From Dorea longicatena (GTDB lineage: Bacteria; Bacillota; Clostridia; Lachnospirales; Lachnospiraceae): DNA of 64,000 nucleotides. Positions 46,722-55,676 of this stretch are shown piece by piece. Location of the stretch: positions 2,187,501-2,251,500 of the forward strand of contig NZ_CP100126.1 in assembly GCF_024168045.1 (NCBI RefSeq). Direction: 5' to 3'. Position 1 is the stretch's first letter, and each line of letters begins with the position of its first letter. The translations under genes were made by a program, and so were the position numbers. The notes under the pieces are model-generated. The model did not search any database. It was not told the DNA's origin and saw nothing but the letters and a program-made list of their open reading frames with translations.

Positions 46722-47143
46722 GATACATATAATATCTATAGTATTACTATAAATCAGAACAATGTCCATGTTGGTAGCCAAAATATTGACATTTGACATA
46801 AAAATCATATAAATAGTTAATAGCCTAGCTATTTTGATAGGGTGTGACATTAGCGACATATCTGTAGAAGATAATGTGATTTTGAATTCTTTGTACGAAA
46901 AAACGGATGGTTATCAAAAGTATAGAAAAGATTACATTGTGGTATAAAAAGCATAAGCAATAACTTATGTTTCATGTATGTGAAGGATAATAATATGTCC
47001 AAAAAAGTATGTTGAAGATTAAGGAGTGCGATTGTTATAGGGACGATTCGGATGGGTTTAAAGATACAAATTAATGAAGGTATTAGAAAGATAGTGCACT
47101 ATGTAAACATATTAAAAGATTGTGTTGATAAGGAGATGTTAAA

Positions 47144-48499
47144 ATGCGTCCGAGTCAGTATCACTACATAAAACGTACGTTGTCGAGAACTTTGTATAAT
47201 CGGAAAATACAAAAGAAGCGTACAAAGAAGCGTAAGAAAGAGTTAAGAAAACAAAAAAGAGAAATGAAACGTAATATTCCCCCAAAAAGAGTCAAAACAT
47301 CTTCTCCGAAGCATTCAAAAGAAGAACTTAAAATTATATGGTTCACAATAGGCAAAATATTCTTTGGTGTGCTGGCAATAGTTCAACCAATCAGAGTTAT
47401 TGCTGAATGGAACAGGCTGGTAATCATAAACGGAGCATTTGGAAATATAGGACTTTTGATAGTTAATATTGCAGTTTGGGGAGGTCTTTCTTATTTATTT
47501 TCGTTTTTTATCAATAGAGAACATAATAAGAATACAGATCAGACAATTGTAAATGACAATACATATCATTTTGTTGCAAACGGAAAATATGAACAAGAAA
47601 ATTCTCAGCACACTAATACTGTTGCAAAAGTAAAAGAAAGCCAAAGCGTATCTGAACTATACAATTCAAAGGTTGAAAATACGAGTGTTGACGAAATACT
47701 AGAAAGCTCTTCAAATCCGACAATTAATTGTTGTAATCCAGCCGAGAATGAGAAAAAATCTGAAAAGAAATCAAAAGTAACTATTGAAAATCCAGATTAT
47801 TACTTAAAGGAAGCGGCAGAACTAATTATTAGCAAAGAAAAAGCATCTATTGGTATGTTGCAAAGAAATTTTAAAATTGGTTTTAACCGCGCAGATCGTA
47901 TTATAAATCAACTGGGAGAAATGGGAATTGTCGGTCCTGAATATGGAACTATGCCAAGAAAAATTCTTGTATCATTAGAAGATATAGATGCGATTTTTTC
48001 AAATACAACTTTTCGAACAGGTGAAAAAGTAGAAAACGAGAATATACAAAAGTTTTCTGATGAATTTGCTGCTTTATGTGTAGCAAATTGTGAGCTTGAC
48101 AAGGAGCAGAATTATACAAACAATATTACTGGCGGAAATGTAAAGTATAATGAAAAACGTTTTGATAACCTAGCAAATGATTCTGTTATAAGTGGAATGG
48201 TATCAAACGAAGAAATCAAGGAAGTATCTGATAAAGTTTTACATGTATATAACGAATTTGGATTAATGGTTATAATAGATGAAACGTTATGTACGAATCA
48301 ATATGTTATTTTGAAGCTAAAACCGATGCACGGAACCCGTATAACTGACATAATTTCAGTTCAAAATACTGTCGAAAGTATGATTGGAATGAAGTCATTG
48401 ATGAATGTTATGTATAAAAAGGGCTATATTGGAATGTTACTTCCAATCCATCAGTTCATAAAGAAAAAAGACGATAAAAATCCCACCACTGATGAGTAA
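47144..48499 (+). CDS. Membrane protein with FtsK-gamma DNA-binding domain, no ATPase motor
   Basis: 451 residues. Residues 1-60 are extremely Lys/Arg-rich. Two helices follow (about 64-86 and 93-122). A low-complexity linker leads to residues 217-285, an FtsK/SpoIIIE gamma winged helix (KASIGMLQRNFKIGFNRADR, then GIVGPEYGTMPRKIL). Residues 360-435 (LHVYNEFGLMV, LKPMHGTRITDI) resemble the FtsK alpha region. There is no Walker A or B, so it cannot be a translocase itself. In FtsK the gamma domain reads polar octamers on DNA; here it may tether DNA to the membrane. AAGGAG precedes the ATG. Base composition is much more AT-rich than the neighbours. Confidence 0.82.
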   Translation: MRPSQYHYIKRTLSRTLYNRKIQKKRTKKRKKELRKQKREMKRNIPPKRVKTSSPKHSKEELKIIWFTIGKIFFGVLAIVQPIRVIAEWNRLVIINGAFGNIGLLIVNIAVWGGLSYLFSFFINREHNKNTDQTIVNDNTYHFVANGKYEQENSQHTNTVAKVKESQSVSELYNSKVENTSVDEILESSSNPTINCCNPAENEKKSEKKSKVTIENPDYYLKEAAELIISKEKASIGMLQRNFKIGFNRADRIINQLGEMGIVGPEYGTMPRKILVSLEDIDAIFSNTTFRTGEKVENENIQKFSDEFAALCVANCELDKEQNYTNNITGGNVKYNEKRFDNLANDSVISGMVSNEEIKEVSDKVLHVYNEFGLMVIIDETLCTNQYVILKLKPMHGTRITDIISVQNTVESMIGMKSLMNVMYKKGYIGMLLPIHQFIKKKDDKNPTTDE

Positions 48500-48519
48500 T
48501 CAGTGGTAGGATTTTTTTT
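48482..48519 (+). terminator. Terminator of the FtsK-gamma gene
   Basis: CCACTGAT (48486-48493) pairs with ATCAGTGG (48499-48506); the stop codon lies in the loop and 3' arm. ATTTTTTTT follows. Confidence 0.88.
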
Positions 48520-48554
48520 GATATATAGTGTGGTGTATTTAATTCAGAAGCCTG

Positions 48555-48645
48555 TGGTGTTAGAACCGAAATAAAGCTTGAAAAAAATGTTCCTGCTCAA
48601 GTTCTATCGGAGAGTCAATTCTAAAGGGTTAAGTGCTTAAAGGTT
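48555..48645 (-). repeat. Diverged half of repeat unit B
   Basis: GAACCGAAATAAAGCTTG...GTTCCTGCTCAAGTTC is a degraded inverse match to 22261-22320 of the complete element. The other half of unit B is not present here. Confidence 0.65.
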
Positions 48646-48649
48646 CTGG

Positions 48650-48964
48650 CAAGCGGAAGGTTACACTTCCGGGCATTTCATTTATTAATATCCGCTGCCA
48701 GTCACGACTTGAAGGAAACAATAGATAAGGATTATTGTGAATGTGGAATGCCATTAGAAACAGTTAGAGAGTCAGAAGCACCGTTAAAGGAACGAAGCGA
48801 ACGTGTTTGAGGCGAACGCCGAGTTTGAGCGTAGTTCCTTTGCTTTTAGGTGATTCTGGCTCTCTTAGTGTTTCTTATGGTATGGAACCTGAACAAGAAG
48901 CCTTATCTATTGTTTCCTTCAAGGACTGAGAGGCCGCTTCCCCAGTTAATAAATTAAATCCCAA
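48650..48964 (-). repeat. Palindromic repeat unit A, right (inverted) copy of the island
   Basis: Inverse of 46326-46650 with few changes, core GGCGAACGCC near 48811-48820. It ends at CCCAA, 46 bases before the stop codon of the double-cubane protein gene. Confidence 0.9.
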
Positions 48965-49009
48965 TTGCGCTACGGTGGTCAGCTTTCAATGAGTGGATCT
49001 AGCTCTGCC

Positions 49010-50161
49010 CTACAGCATCTCTATAAATGCCGCAATACGGGTATTCAGCTGTCCGATATCAGCCTGTGAGTAGTCTGTCTCTACATTGATATACGGGATT
49101 CCTTTCTTCTCATTTACAAATTTGCGGATAGAGAGTGACTCAACATTATATGTATGACAGGCCTGAAGTGTCATCTCTACAACTCCGTCTACCTTGAATT
49201 CATCGATCAGGCGGTCAAGGAGATCCAGTCTGTTTGGATTCGGTGTCATAACGGAACATCCGATATTCAGATAACGTCTTGCCAGTGCATCATATACATC
49301 CGAATTCTCTTCGTCAACTAATTTATCGAAAGATTTTGCTCCGTTGCAATTCTCGAACGCTACTACAACTCCACCATTGTCTTCTACTGCACGGATCACT
49401 TTCTCGGTTGCTCCTCCGATCGGGCATCCGGTGATCAGAATACGAGGCATCTTATCAAGTCTCTTTCCTTCTTCATATTCTTTTTCAATCTTCTCTCTCA
49501 TTGCTTCGATCTCTGCCGGAATTGCTTTACGGTCAAACTTGAATCCGCTTCCGTATAATACTTTGAACAGGTCACCGCCTTTGATCGGTGCAGGGTCAAG
49601 TGTCATAACGTGATACAGCTCTTTCATAGCTTTTCTTACTTTATTTTCTTCTTTTACAGCCTCTAATACAGCTTCATCTGTAATCTCTACGTCGAATTTC
49701 TTTTCCAGATATTTTTTGAAACGGATCAGCTCACTCTTCCACAGCTGTAATGCCATCTCACTCTGTGTATTTGGCAGTTCCATCACAAATACATCTTTGA
49801 AATCTGACATATACTCATACATTTTCTTCTTTCCGTCACAGGTTGTCTCCCCAACAACTACATCTGAGAAATAGAAGAATGGACATTTATCAGTCTTGGC
49901 AAATCCATAGCTTGATTTGATCAATGGACATAAGTTCTTTGGCAGGTCTTTCTCTGCATCCGGAATGGTCTCATCGGATACAGAACATAAGCCTACCGTA
50001 ACTGCTCCCATTGCTCTTGCGATCTCTGCCGGAAAATAAGTACAATATGCTCCGACAACCGGAACTCCCTGATCCTTTAATCCTTTCATTGCCATAAATG
50101 ATTTCTGACGCTGCTCGGCAAATTCTTCGAACACTTCCGGCAGTTCTTTAATTAACTCCAT
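49010..50161 (-). CDS. Double-cubane iron-sulfur protein (2-hydroxyacyl-CoA dehydratase family)
   Basis: 383 residues in the HgdB/BcrB-like fold. Conserved cysteines: NLCPLIKSSYG, DKCPFFYF, ETTCDGKKKMYE, ENCNGAK, GCSVMTP, LQACHTY. A single polypeptide of this size with these cysteines matches the double-cubane cluster proteins, which carry an [8Fe-9S]-type cluster and reduce small substrates in vitro when driven by an activase. True dehydratases have two different subunits, absent here. Physiological substrate unknown. AGGAGG precedes the ATG. Divergent from the cluster containing the activase. Confidence 0.87.
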   Translation of the reverse strand: MELIKELPEVFEEFAEQRQKSFMAMKGLKDQGVPVVGAYCTYFPAEIARAMGAVTVGLCSVSDETIPDAEKDLPKNLCPLIKSSYGFAKTDKCPFFYFSDVVVGETTCDGKKKMYEYMSDFKDVFVMELPNTQSEMALQLWKSELIRFKKYLEKKFDVEITDEAVLEAVKEENKVRKAMKELYHVMTLDPAPIKGGDLFKVLYGSGFKFDRKAIPAEIEAMREKIEKEYEEGKRLDKMPRILITGCPIGGATEKVIRAVEDNGGVVVAFENCNGAKSFDKLVDEENSDVYDALARRYLNIGCSVMTPNPNRLDLLDRLIDEFKVDGVVEMTLQACHTYNVESLSIRKFVNEKKGIPYINVETDYSQADIGQLNTRIAAFIEML

Positions 50162-50426
50162 ATTAAAATTCCTCCGTATTTTTCCTGATTTTTTGATAAA
50201 TTTTTCATAAGACTATCATACCACTCACACTTCATTTTACCTAATAGGAAATATTAATAAATCGGTTCATTCTATCATTTTTATCTATAATCATCATTTG
50301 TTTTCTCTATGATAACGTACAAAGCTATATTATTTTTGATAATCCTCTGTATTTTCCATCCGGTAATCTGTTACAATATCGATAAATGCTACACGAACTA
50401 TATAATGTCTTATGGAGGTTTTCGAT

Positions 50427-51581
50427 ATGAATCCAAAAATATATTTTGACAATGGCAGCACATCCTGGCCGAAAGCACCCCAAGTTGCCTCTTCTATGTC
50501 AGAACTTTTAGAATCCGGCGCCTTCAATATCAACCGGGGAAATTATGAAGGTGCGTATGAGCTGGAAAGTCTGGTGCTTCTCACACGTATGCAGCTCGCC
50601 AGACTTTTTCATGCACCGGATTCCAGACATGTCATATTCACACCGGGAATCACTTATTCCCTGAATTATCTGATCAAAGGTCTCCTGAGACCCGGAGATC
50701 ACGTACTGGTCAGCAGCCTGGAACATAATGCCGTGATGCGTCCGCTCTGCCAGCTTGCTTCACAGGACATTCATTACACGATGATCCCTGCTGAAACAGA
50801 TGGTACAACGCAACCGGAATCTGTCGAAGCACTGATCCGCCCGGAGACAAAAGCAGTCATCATGCTTCATGCTTCCAATGTATGCGGAACCATTCTGCCG
50901 ATCCGGGAGATTGGTGATATCTGCCGGCGTCATCATCTGTTCTTTGCCGTAGACACTGCACAGAGTGCCGGTTCTGTCGATATCGATATGCAGGAATGTA
51001 ATATTGATTTTCTTGCTTTTACCGGACACAAGGGTCTGCTTGGTCCCCAGGGTATCGGCGGCTTTCTGATATCGGAAGCACTGGATCATGAACTGACGCC
51101 TCTGATCGCAGGCGGAACCGGAAGCCAGTCGGATTCACTCCTTATGCCGGACTATCTCCCGGACAAGTACGAAAGCGGTACCATGAATCTTCCGGGTATC
51201 ATCGGACTTCACGCTGCCCTGACTTATCTGGAAGAAGCAGGCATTCCGGCTATCCATCAGAAGAAAATGGAACTGACCGGATATTTTCTTAAAAGAATAC
51301 AGGAAATCCCACAGGCACATATTGCGGGAAAACAGACGATTCAGAACCGGCTTGCTGTCGTCTCTCTTGATTTTCCGGAGTATGATAATGCCGAGATTGC
51401 ATTTTCCCTGGAACAGGATTACGGGATCATGACAAGAGTCGGTCTTCATTGTGCTCCGATGGCACATCAGGCCCTGCATACCATGCCACATGGAACCATC
51501 CGTTTTGCCTTCAGCCACTTCAATACCACAGAAGAAATTGACTGCTGCATCGACGGGTTGCGAGAATTATTCTCAGTATAG
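50427..51581 (+). CDS. Class-V aminotransferase, cysteine-desulfurase-like
   Basis: 384 residues. It opens [13 protein letters not shown] as in SufS/CsdB-like enzymes. The PLP lysine is in [15 protein letters not shown], the cofactor-binding Asp in [10 protein letters not shown], and the catalytic Cys in [16 protein letters not shown]. It probably draws sulfur from cysteine. Placed before a double-cubane protein and its activase, it likely supplies sulfur for the cluster; the gene order suggests this but does not prove it. ATG 50427 has GGAGGT eight bases upstream. Confidence 0.88.
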   Translation: MNPKIYFDNGSTSWPKAPQVASSMSELLESGAFNINRGNYEGAYELESLVLLTRMQLARLFHAPDSRHVIFTPGITYSLNYLIKGLLRPGDHVLVSSLEHNAVMRPLCQLASQDIHYTMIPAETDGTTQPESVEALIRPETKAVIMLHASNVCGTILPIREIGDICRRHHLFFAVDTAQSAGSVDIDMQECNIDFLAFTGHKGLLGPQGIGGFLISEALDHELTPLIAGGTGSQSDSLLMPDYLPDKYESGTMNLPGIIGLHAALTYLEEAGIPAIHQKKMELTGYFLKRIQEIPQAHIAGKQTIQNRLAVVSLDFPEYDNAEIAFSLEQDYGIMTRVGLHCAPMAHQALHTMPHGTIRFAFSHFNTTEEIDCCIDGLRELFSV

Positions 51582-51721
51582 AATTTACAAATATATCTTA
51601 TCGAACTTGTGAATTATCTATAACCAATTCCTCCGGTATGCATTGCCCTGACCTTCCAAACGTGTTACGGTTATTTTATCGATAACATCGGATCAATTAC
51701 ACTATAAGGAGGTATTTTAAA

Positions 51722-52999
51722 ATGGCTGATTATCGTAAAATGTGGGAAGAACTTGGGATGGATGTAGACCTGCATGACCAGCTCTGCGCAGTACTGCCGC
51801 AGGCATTCGGGGATGTATTTTTATCACAGGAAAACCGTCCAGATTCTATGGACTATTATAATATGGTGGTTGCCGATATTCATGGTATCCGTCCTGCGGA
51901 ACTGATCGAACATCAGAAAAAAGGCGGGAAGGTATTCGGTACATTCTGTGTATATGTACCGGATGAAATCGTATTCGCAGCAGATGCCATTGCTACCGGA
52001 TTATGTGGCGGATCCCAGTTCTGGGTTCCTGGCGGAGAGAAAGTCCTGCCTGCCAATACCTGTCCACTGATCAAGGCATCTGTCGGTGCACGTCTTGACC
52101 GTACCTGTCCATTCTTCCGTATCGCAGATATGTTCATTGGGGAGACAACCTGCGATGGTAAGAAGAAAGCATGGGAGATTCTTTCTAAAGATGTACCGTT
52201 ACATGTCATGGATCTTCCACAAATGAAGCGTGCCAAAGATATCCGGGCCTGGGCAGAAGAAATCGAGACATTTAAGAATGTCGTGGAAAAATTTACCGGA
52301 AATGAAGTAACTGCTGAAAAACTGGCAGAAAGCATTACATTAATTAATAATAAACGAAAAGCCCTGGAACGTCTTTACAACCTGCGTAAGAATGAGAATC
52401 TTCCGATCAGCGGATGTGATGTGCTTCTGATCTCTCAGATTGCATTCTATGATGATCCTGCAAGATTTACACAGATGACAAATAAGTTATGCGACGAGCT
52501 GGATCAGAGAGTGAAAGACGGTGTGAGTGTTGTCCCTGCCGGAACCAAACGTATCATGCTGACCGGAACTCCTCTTGCAATTCCAAACTGGAAGCTTCAT
52601 AATATTGTAGAGACCAGCGGAGCAGCGATCGTCTGTGAAGAGATGTGTACAGGAACCAGATATTTCGAAAATCTTGTTGATGAAAGCAAGACAACCCTGG
52701 AAGACCAGTACATGGCTCTGGCCGAAAGATACATGAAGATCAATTGTGCATGCTTTACACCGAATGAAGGACGTATCGATGACATCTTACGTCTTGCAAA
52801 AGAATACAAAGTTGATGGTATCATTGATGTGAACCTTAAGTTCTGTAACCTGTATGATACCGAGGGATATTCCGTAGAGAAAGCAATGAAAGAAGCCGGA
52901 ATCCCTGTTCTTGGAATCGAAACTGATTACACTGACAGCGATGCCGGACAGCTTCGTACCAGAATCAGTGCATTTATCGAAATGTTAGATAATAAATAA
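51722..52999 (+). CDS. Second double-cubane iron-sulfur protein (2-hydroxyacyl-CoA dehydratase family)
   Basis: 425 residues, with an N-terminal extension of about 45 residues over the 49010 protein. Cysteines are in NTCPLIKASVG, RTCPFFRIADM, ETTCDGKKKAWE, CEEMCTGTRY, NCACFTP and KFCNLYD. It shares the C-terminal pattern TDYTDSDAGQLRTRISAFIEML with the other two paralogues in the window. AAGGAGG precedes the ATG. It is followed by the DUF3343 gene (19 bases) and the activase, so this is the copy most clearly served by that activase. Confidence 0.88.
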   Translation: MADYRKMWEELGMDVDLHDQLCAVLPQAFGDVFLSQENRPDSMDYYNMVVADIHGIRPAELIEHQKKGGKVFGTFCVYVPDEIVFAADAIATGLCGGSQFWVPGGEKVLPANTCPLIKASVGARLDRTCPFFRIADMFIGETTCDGKKKAWEILSKDVPLHVMDLPQMKRAKDIRAWAEEIETFKNVVEKFTGNEVTAEKLAESITLINNKRKALERLYNLRKNENLPISGCDVLLISQIAFYDDPARFTQMTNKLCDELDQRVKDGVSVVPAGTKRIMLTGTPLAIPNWKLHNIVETSGAAIVCEEMCTGTRYFENLVDESKTTLEDQYMALAERYMKINCACFTPNEGRIDDILRLAKEYKVDGIIDVNLKFCNLYDTEGYSVEKAMKEAGIPVLGIETDYTDSDAGQLRTRISAFIEMLDNK

Positions 53000-53018
53000 G
53001 TAACCGAGGTAACAGATC

Positions 53019-53279
53019 ATGCAAAAGATACAGCATTATGTATTATTTCCCAACCATGACAACGGGATGCGTCTGTATGGGATATTAAAAGAAGCCGGTA
53101 TCAAGGCCACCATCGCTCCTACGCCGCGCGCAGCCAGTAAGTGCTGCGGCATCTCACTGCTCGTCAGAGAAGAGGATCTGGAAGCGATCCGGAAATTCAT
53201 CGACGAGAATCATATTGAGATCTTGAAAATTGCCGCCATTGAACGGGATATTAATCCACGGCGGGACAGATATTGTTAA
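53019..53279 (+). CDS. DUF3343 protein
   Basis: 86 residues with the family core YVLFPNHDNGMRLYGILKEAGI, then TPRAASKCCGISLLV. DUF3343 proteins are often encoded beside cysteine desulfurases, selenium genes or 2-hydroxyacyl-CoA dehydratase activases. The CCG motif could carry persulfide or metal. Sits between the double-cubane gene and its activase in one operon. Confidence 0.85.
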   Translation: MQKIQHYVLFPNHDNGMRLYGILKEAGIKATIAPTPRAASKCCGISLLVREEDLEAIRKFIDENHIEILKIAAIERDINPRRDRYC

Positions 53280-53308
53280 AAAATTAGTGTTAAGCGAGGA
53301 AAGAATTT

Positions 53309-54073
53309 ATGAATTATATTGGAATTGATATCGGATCTACCGCATCCAAAGTTGCTGTAAAAGGAGATCACGATCTACATTTTGTACTGCCGACCGGATG
53401 GAGCAGCAAAGAAACCTGCCAGACGATCAAAGACCGTTTATTAGAAGATGGTATTGATGTGTTATCGGACGATTCGAAAGTTGTCGCAACCGGATATGGC
53501 CGTGTTGCCGTAGATTTTGCTGATCATGTTATCACAGAGATTACCTGCCATGCAAGAGGCGGCCGTGAGATGGCCGGTGATGAATGTGCAATTATCGATG
53601 TCGGCGGACAGGATACCAAGATCATCCTGGTGTCCGGCGGTATGGTGCAGGACTTCCAGATGAATGATAAGTGCTCTGCCGGAACCGGTAAATTCCTGGA
53701 GATTATGGCAAATCGCCTGGGCGTTACGCTGCAGGAACTGTTTGATATGGCGGATAAAGGAACTGTTCTTCCGATCAGTTCCCTGTGTACGGTATTTGCC
53801 GAATCTGAGGTCATCAACTATATCGGTGAGGGACAGAAGCGGGAAGATATCGCAGCCGGTGTTGTAGATTCAGTTGCAAACAAGGTGGCTCAGCTTGCCA
53901 TGAAGAAAAACCTGCCGGAGAAAGTGATCCTGACAGGAGGACTCAGTAACAGCACCTATTTTACAAAGATTCTCTCACAGAAACTTGGACAGACTGTATC
54001 ACCTACCGAACACGGAAGATATGCGGGTGCACTTGGTGCCGCACTCCTTGCAAAGGAAAAGAAAAAAAGATAA
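53309..54073 (+). CDS. ASKHA-type activase of the double-cubane protein (HgdC/BcrD family)
   Basis: 254 residues, acetate-kinase/Hsp70-like ATPase fold: GIDIGSTASKVAV (phosphate 1), DVGGQDTKIILV (phosphate 2), TGGLSNSTYF. The [4Fe-4S] cysteines shared by the dimer are in DKCSAGTGKFLE and SLCTVFAESEV. It uses ATP to push one low-potential electron into the partner protein. Last gene of the operon and followed by a strong terminator. Confidence 0.92.
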   Translation: MNYIGIDIGSTASKVAVKGDHDLHFVLPTGWSSKETCQTIKDRLLEDGIDVLSDDSKVVATGYGRVAVDFADHVITEITCHARGGREMAGDECAIIDVGGQDTKIILVSGGMVQDFQMNDKCSAGTGKFLEIMANRLGVTLQELFDMADKGTVLPISSLCTVFAESEVINYIGEGQKREDIAAGVVDSVANKVAQLAMKKNLPEKVILTGGLSNSTYFTKILSQKLGQTVSPTEHGRYAGALGAALLAKEKKKR

Positions 54074-54090
54074 TACAAAAATAACGCAGA

Positions 54091-54132
54091 ACCGGATTTA
54101 TGATTTCAGAAAATCCGGTTCTGGTTTTTTTT
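54091..54132 (+). terminator. Terminator of the activase operon
   Basis: AACCGGATTT (54091-54100) pairs with AAATCCGGTT (54111-54120), followed by CTGGTTTTTTTT. The 200 bases to panD show no gene. Confidence 0.88.
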
Positions 54133-54335
54133 GTATACATAGATTGACATACCTTTTCTGCCTTTTTATAATGAACAACGGAGACGGTATCTGTCCCTGA
54201 CAGAACCATACTCAGAACTGAAGCACTGGAATCTCATAATTTTCAACAAAAATGAGCTTATATTTTTAGGAAATAAGACTCAGGACCAGATGTATTCTGG
54301 CTGATTTTTTTCCTTAAAAGGAAAGGATATATGAG

Positions 54336-54728
54336 ATGACACTTGAATTATTAAAAGGAAAGATCCACCGCGCTACTGTCATTCAGGCAGAACTTGATTA
54401 TGTAGGAAGCATTACGGTGGATGAAGCATTACTGGAGGCTGCTGGAATTCTCGAATATGAGAAAGTCCAGATCGTTGATGTAAACAACGGAAGCCGTTTC
54501 GAAACGTACACCATCAGCGGACAGCGTGGCAGTGGAATGATCTGCTTAAACGGAGCTGCTGCAAGATGTGTCAGTACCGGAGATAAGATCATCATCATGG
54601 CTTACGGACAGTATACGCCGGATGAAGCAAAAGAACACAAACCTGCGGTTGTATTCGTAGATGAGGAGAACAAGGTAAGCCGCGTGACCAATTATGAACG
54701 TCACGGACTATTAAAAGACATGGAATAA
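54336..54728 (+). CDS. panD: Aspartate 1-decarboxylase
   Basis: 130 residues, the usual length. Self-cleavage site Gly-Ser in [10 protein letters not shown], with the catalytic Tyr and Thr in [10 protein letters not shown] and the [22 protein letters not shown] core. It makes beta-alanine from aspartate using a pyruvoyl group. AAAGGAAAGG precedes the ATG. First gene of a three-gene pantothenate run. Confidence 0.96.
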   Translation: MTLELLKGKIHRATVIQAELDYVGSITVDEALLEAAGILEYEKVQIVDVNNGSRFETYTISGQRGSGMICLNGAAARCVSTGDKIIIMAYGQYTPDEAKEHKPAVVFVDEENKVSRVTNYERHGLLKDME

Positions 54729-54833
54729 AAAGATACTCAATTATAATAACGTATTTTTTGCATGAAACCACCTGAGATCACAGTGTATTCAGAAGAGAAC
54801 TCTCCGAATTATAACGAATAAAGGAGAATACCA

Positions 54834-55673
54834 ATGCAGGTAACTAACACAATTGAAAAAACAAGAGAACTCGTAAATAACTGGAAAAAAGAAGGTAAGA
54901 CCATCGGTCTTGTCCCTACTATGGGATATCTACATGAGGGGCATGCCAGTCTGATCCGTCGCTGCCGCGAGGAAAATGATATCGTTGTTGTATCTGATTT
55001 CGTCAATCCGACACAGTTTGGACCGAATGAAGATCTGGAAGCTTATCCAAGAGACTTTGACCGCGACAGTGCACTTTGTGAAAGCATCGGAGCAGATCTG
55101 ATCTTCTGTCCGTCACCGGCGGAAATGTATCATGATCCACACGCATTTGTCAGTATCGATACTTTATCTGATACGCTGTGCGGCAAGACGCGTCCGATCC
55201 ATTTCAAAGGAGTGTGTACCGTTGTATCAAAGTTATTTAACATCGTAAAACCGGACCGTGCTTACTTTGGACAGAAAGATGCACAGCAGCTTGCTATCAT
55301 CCGCAAAATGGTTCTGGATCTGAACTTTGATATCCAGATTGTCGGATGCCCGATTGTACGTGAAGAAGACGGACTTGCCAAATCTTCCCGTAATACATAC
55401 TTAAGCTGCGAAGAACGCAAAGCTGCCCTCTGCCTTTCAAAAGCTGTAAAGAAAGGTCAGGAACTGATCCGGAATGGTATTGCCGCATCTGAAGTATTAG
55501 AACCAATGTGTGAAATCATAAACAGTGAACCGCTGGCACGTATTGATTACGTATCCATGGTCGATGCACTCAGCATGCAGCCTGTTGACTCCGTAAATGC
55601 TGATGTCCTGGTTGCTATGGCCGTTTACATCGGAAAGACACGACTCATCGACAATTTCAGTTACGAGGTATAA
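54834..55673 (+). CDS. panC: Pantothenate synthetase
   Basis: 279 residues with the nucleotidyl-transferase HIGH-like motif LVPTMGYLHEGHASLI, NPTQFGPNEDL, KPDRAYFGQKDAQQ and the KMVLDLNFD...REEDGLAKSSRN core. Joins pantoate and beta-alanine. AAGGAG precedes the ATG. The next gene starts three bases after its stop. Confidence 0.97.
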   Translation: MQVTNTIEKTRELVNNWKKEGKTIGLVPTMGYLHEGHASLIRRCREENDIVVVSDFVNPTQFGPNEDLEAYPRDFDRDSALCESIGADLIFCPSPAEMYHDPHAFVSIDTLSDTLCGKTRPIHFKGVCTVVSKLFNIVKPDRAYFGQKDAQQLAIIRKMVLDLNFDIQIVGCPIVREEDGLAKSSRNTYLSCEERKAALCLSKAVKKGQELIRNGIAASEVLEPMCEIINSEPLARIDYVSMVDALSMQPVDSVNADVLVAMAVYIGKTRLIDNFSYEV

Positions 55674-55676
55674 GAT

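Larger units (their letters stand above)
46326..48964. mobile_element. 2.6-kb island bounded by inverted palindromic repeats
   Basis: The ends are TTGGGATTTAATTTATT at 46326 and its exact inverse ending at 48964. The inverted copies continue inward for about 320 bases with only scattered differences. Between them lies AT-rich DNA with one gene (47144-48499), its promoter and its terminator. No transposase or recombinase is present, so it would need to be moved in trans or by recombination between copies. No clear target-site duplication is visible. Confidence 0.7.

Noticed and set aside
46815..46947. Small plus-strand frame ending in YRKDYIVV before the FtsK-gamma gene
   Set aside because: No ATG/GTG with a ribosome site; only an internal TTG. 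May be a relic but cannot be supported as a gene.
46326..48964. Prophage or conventional insertion sequence
   Set aside because: No integrase, transposase or phage structural gene, and no clear target-site duplication.
49010..52999. True 2-hydroxyacyl-CoA dehydratase (HgdAB-type) operon
   Set aside because: No CoA-transferase, no distinct alpha/beta subunit pair and no acyl-CoA dehydrogenase nearby; single-polypeptide double-cubane proteins fit better.
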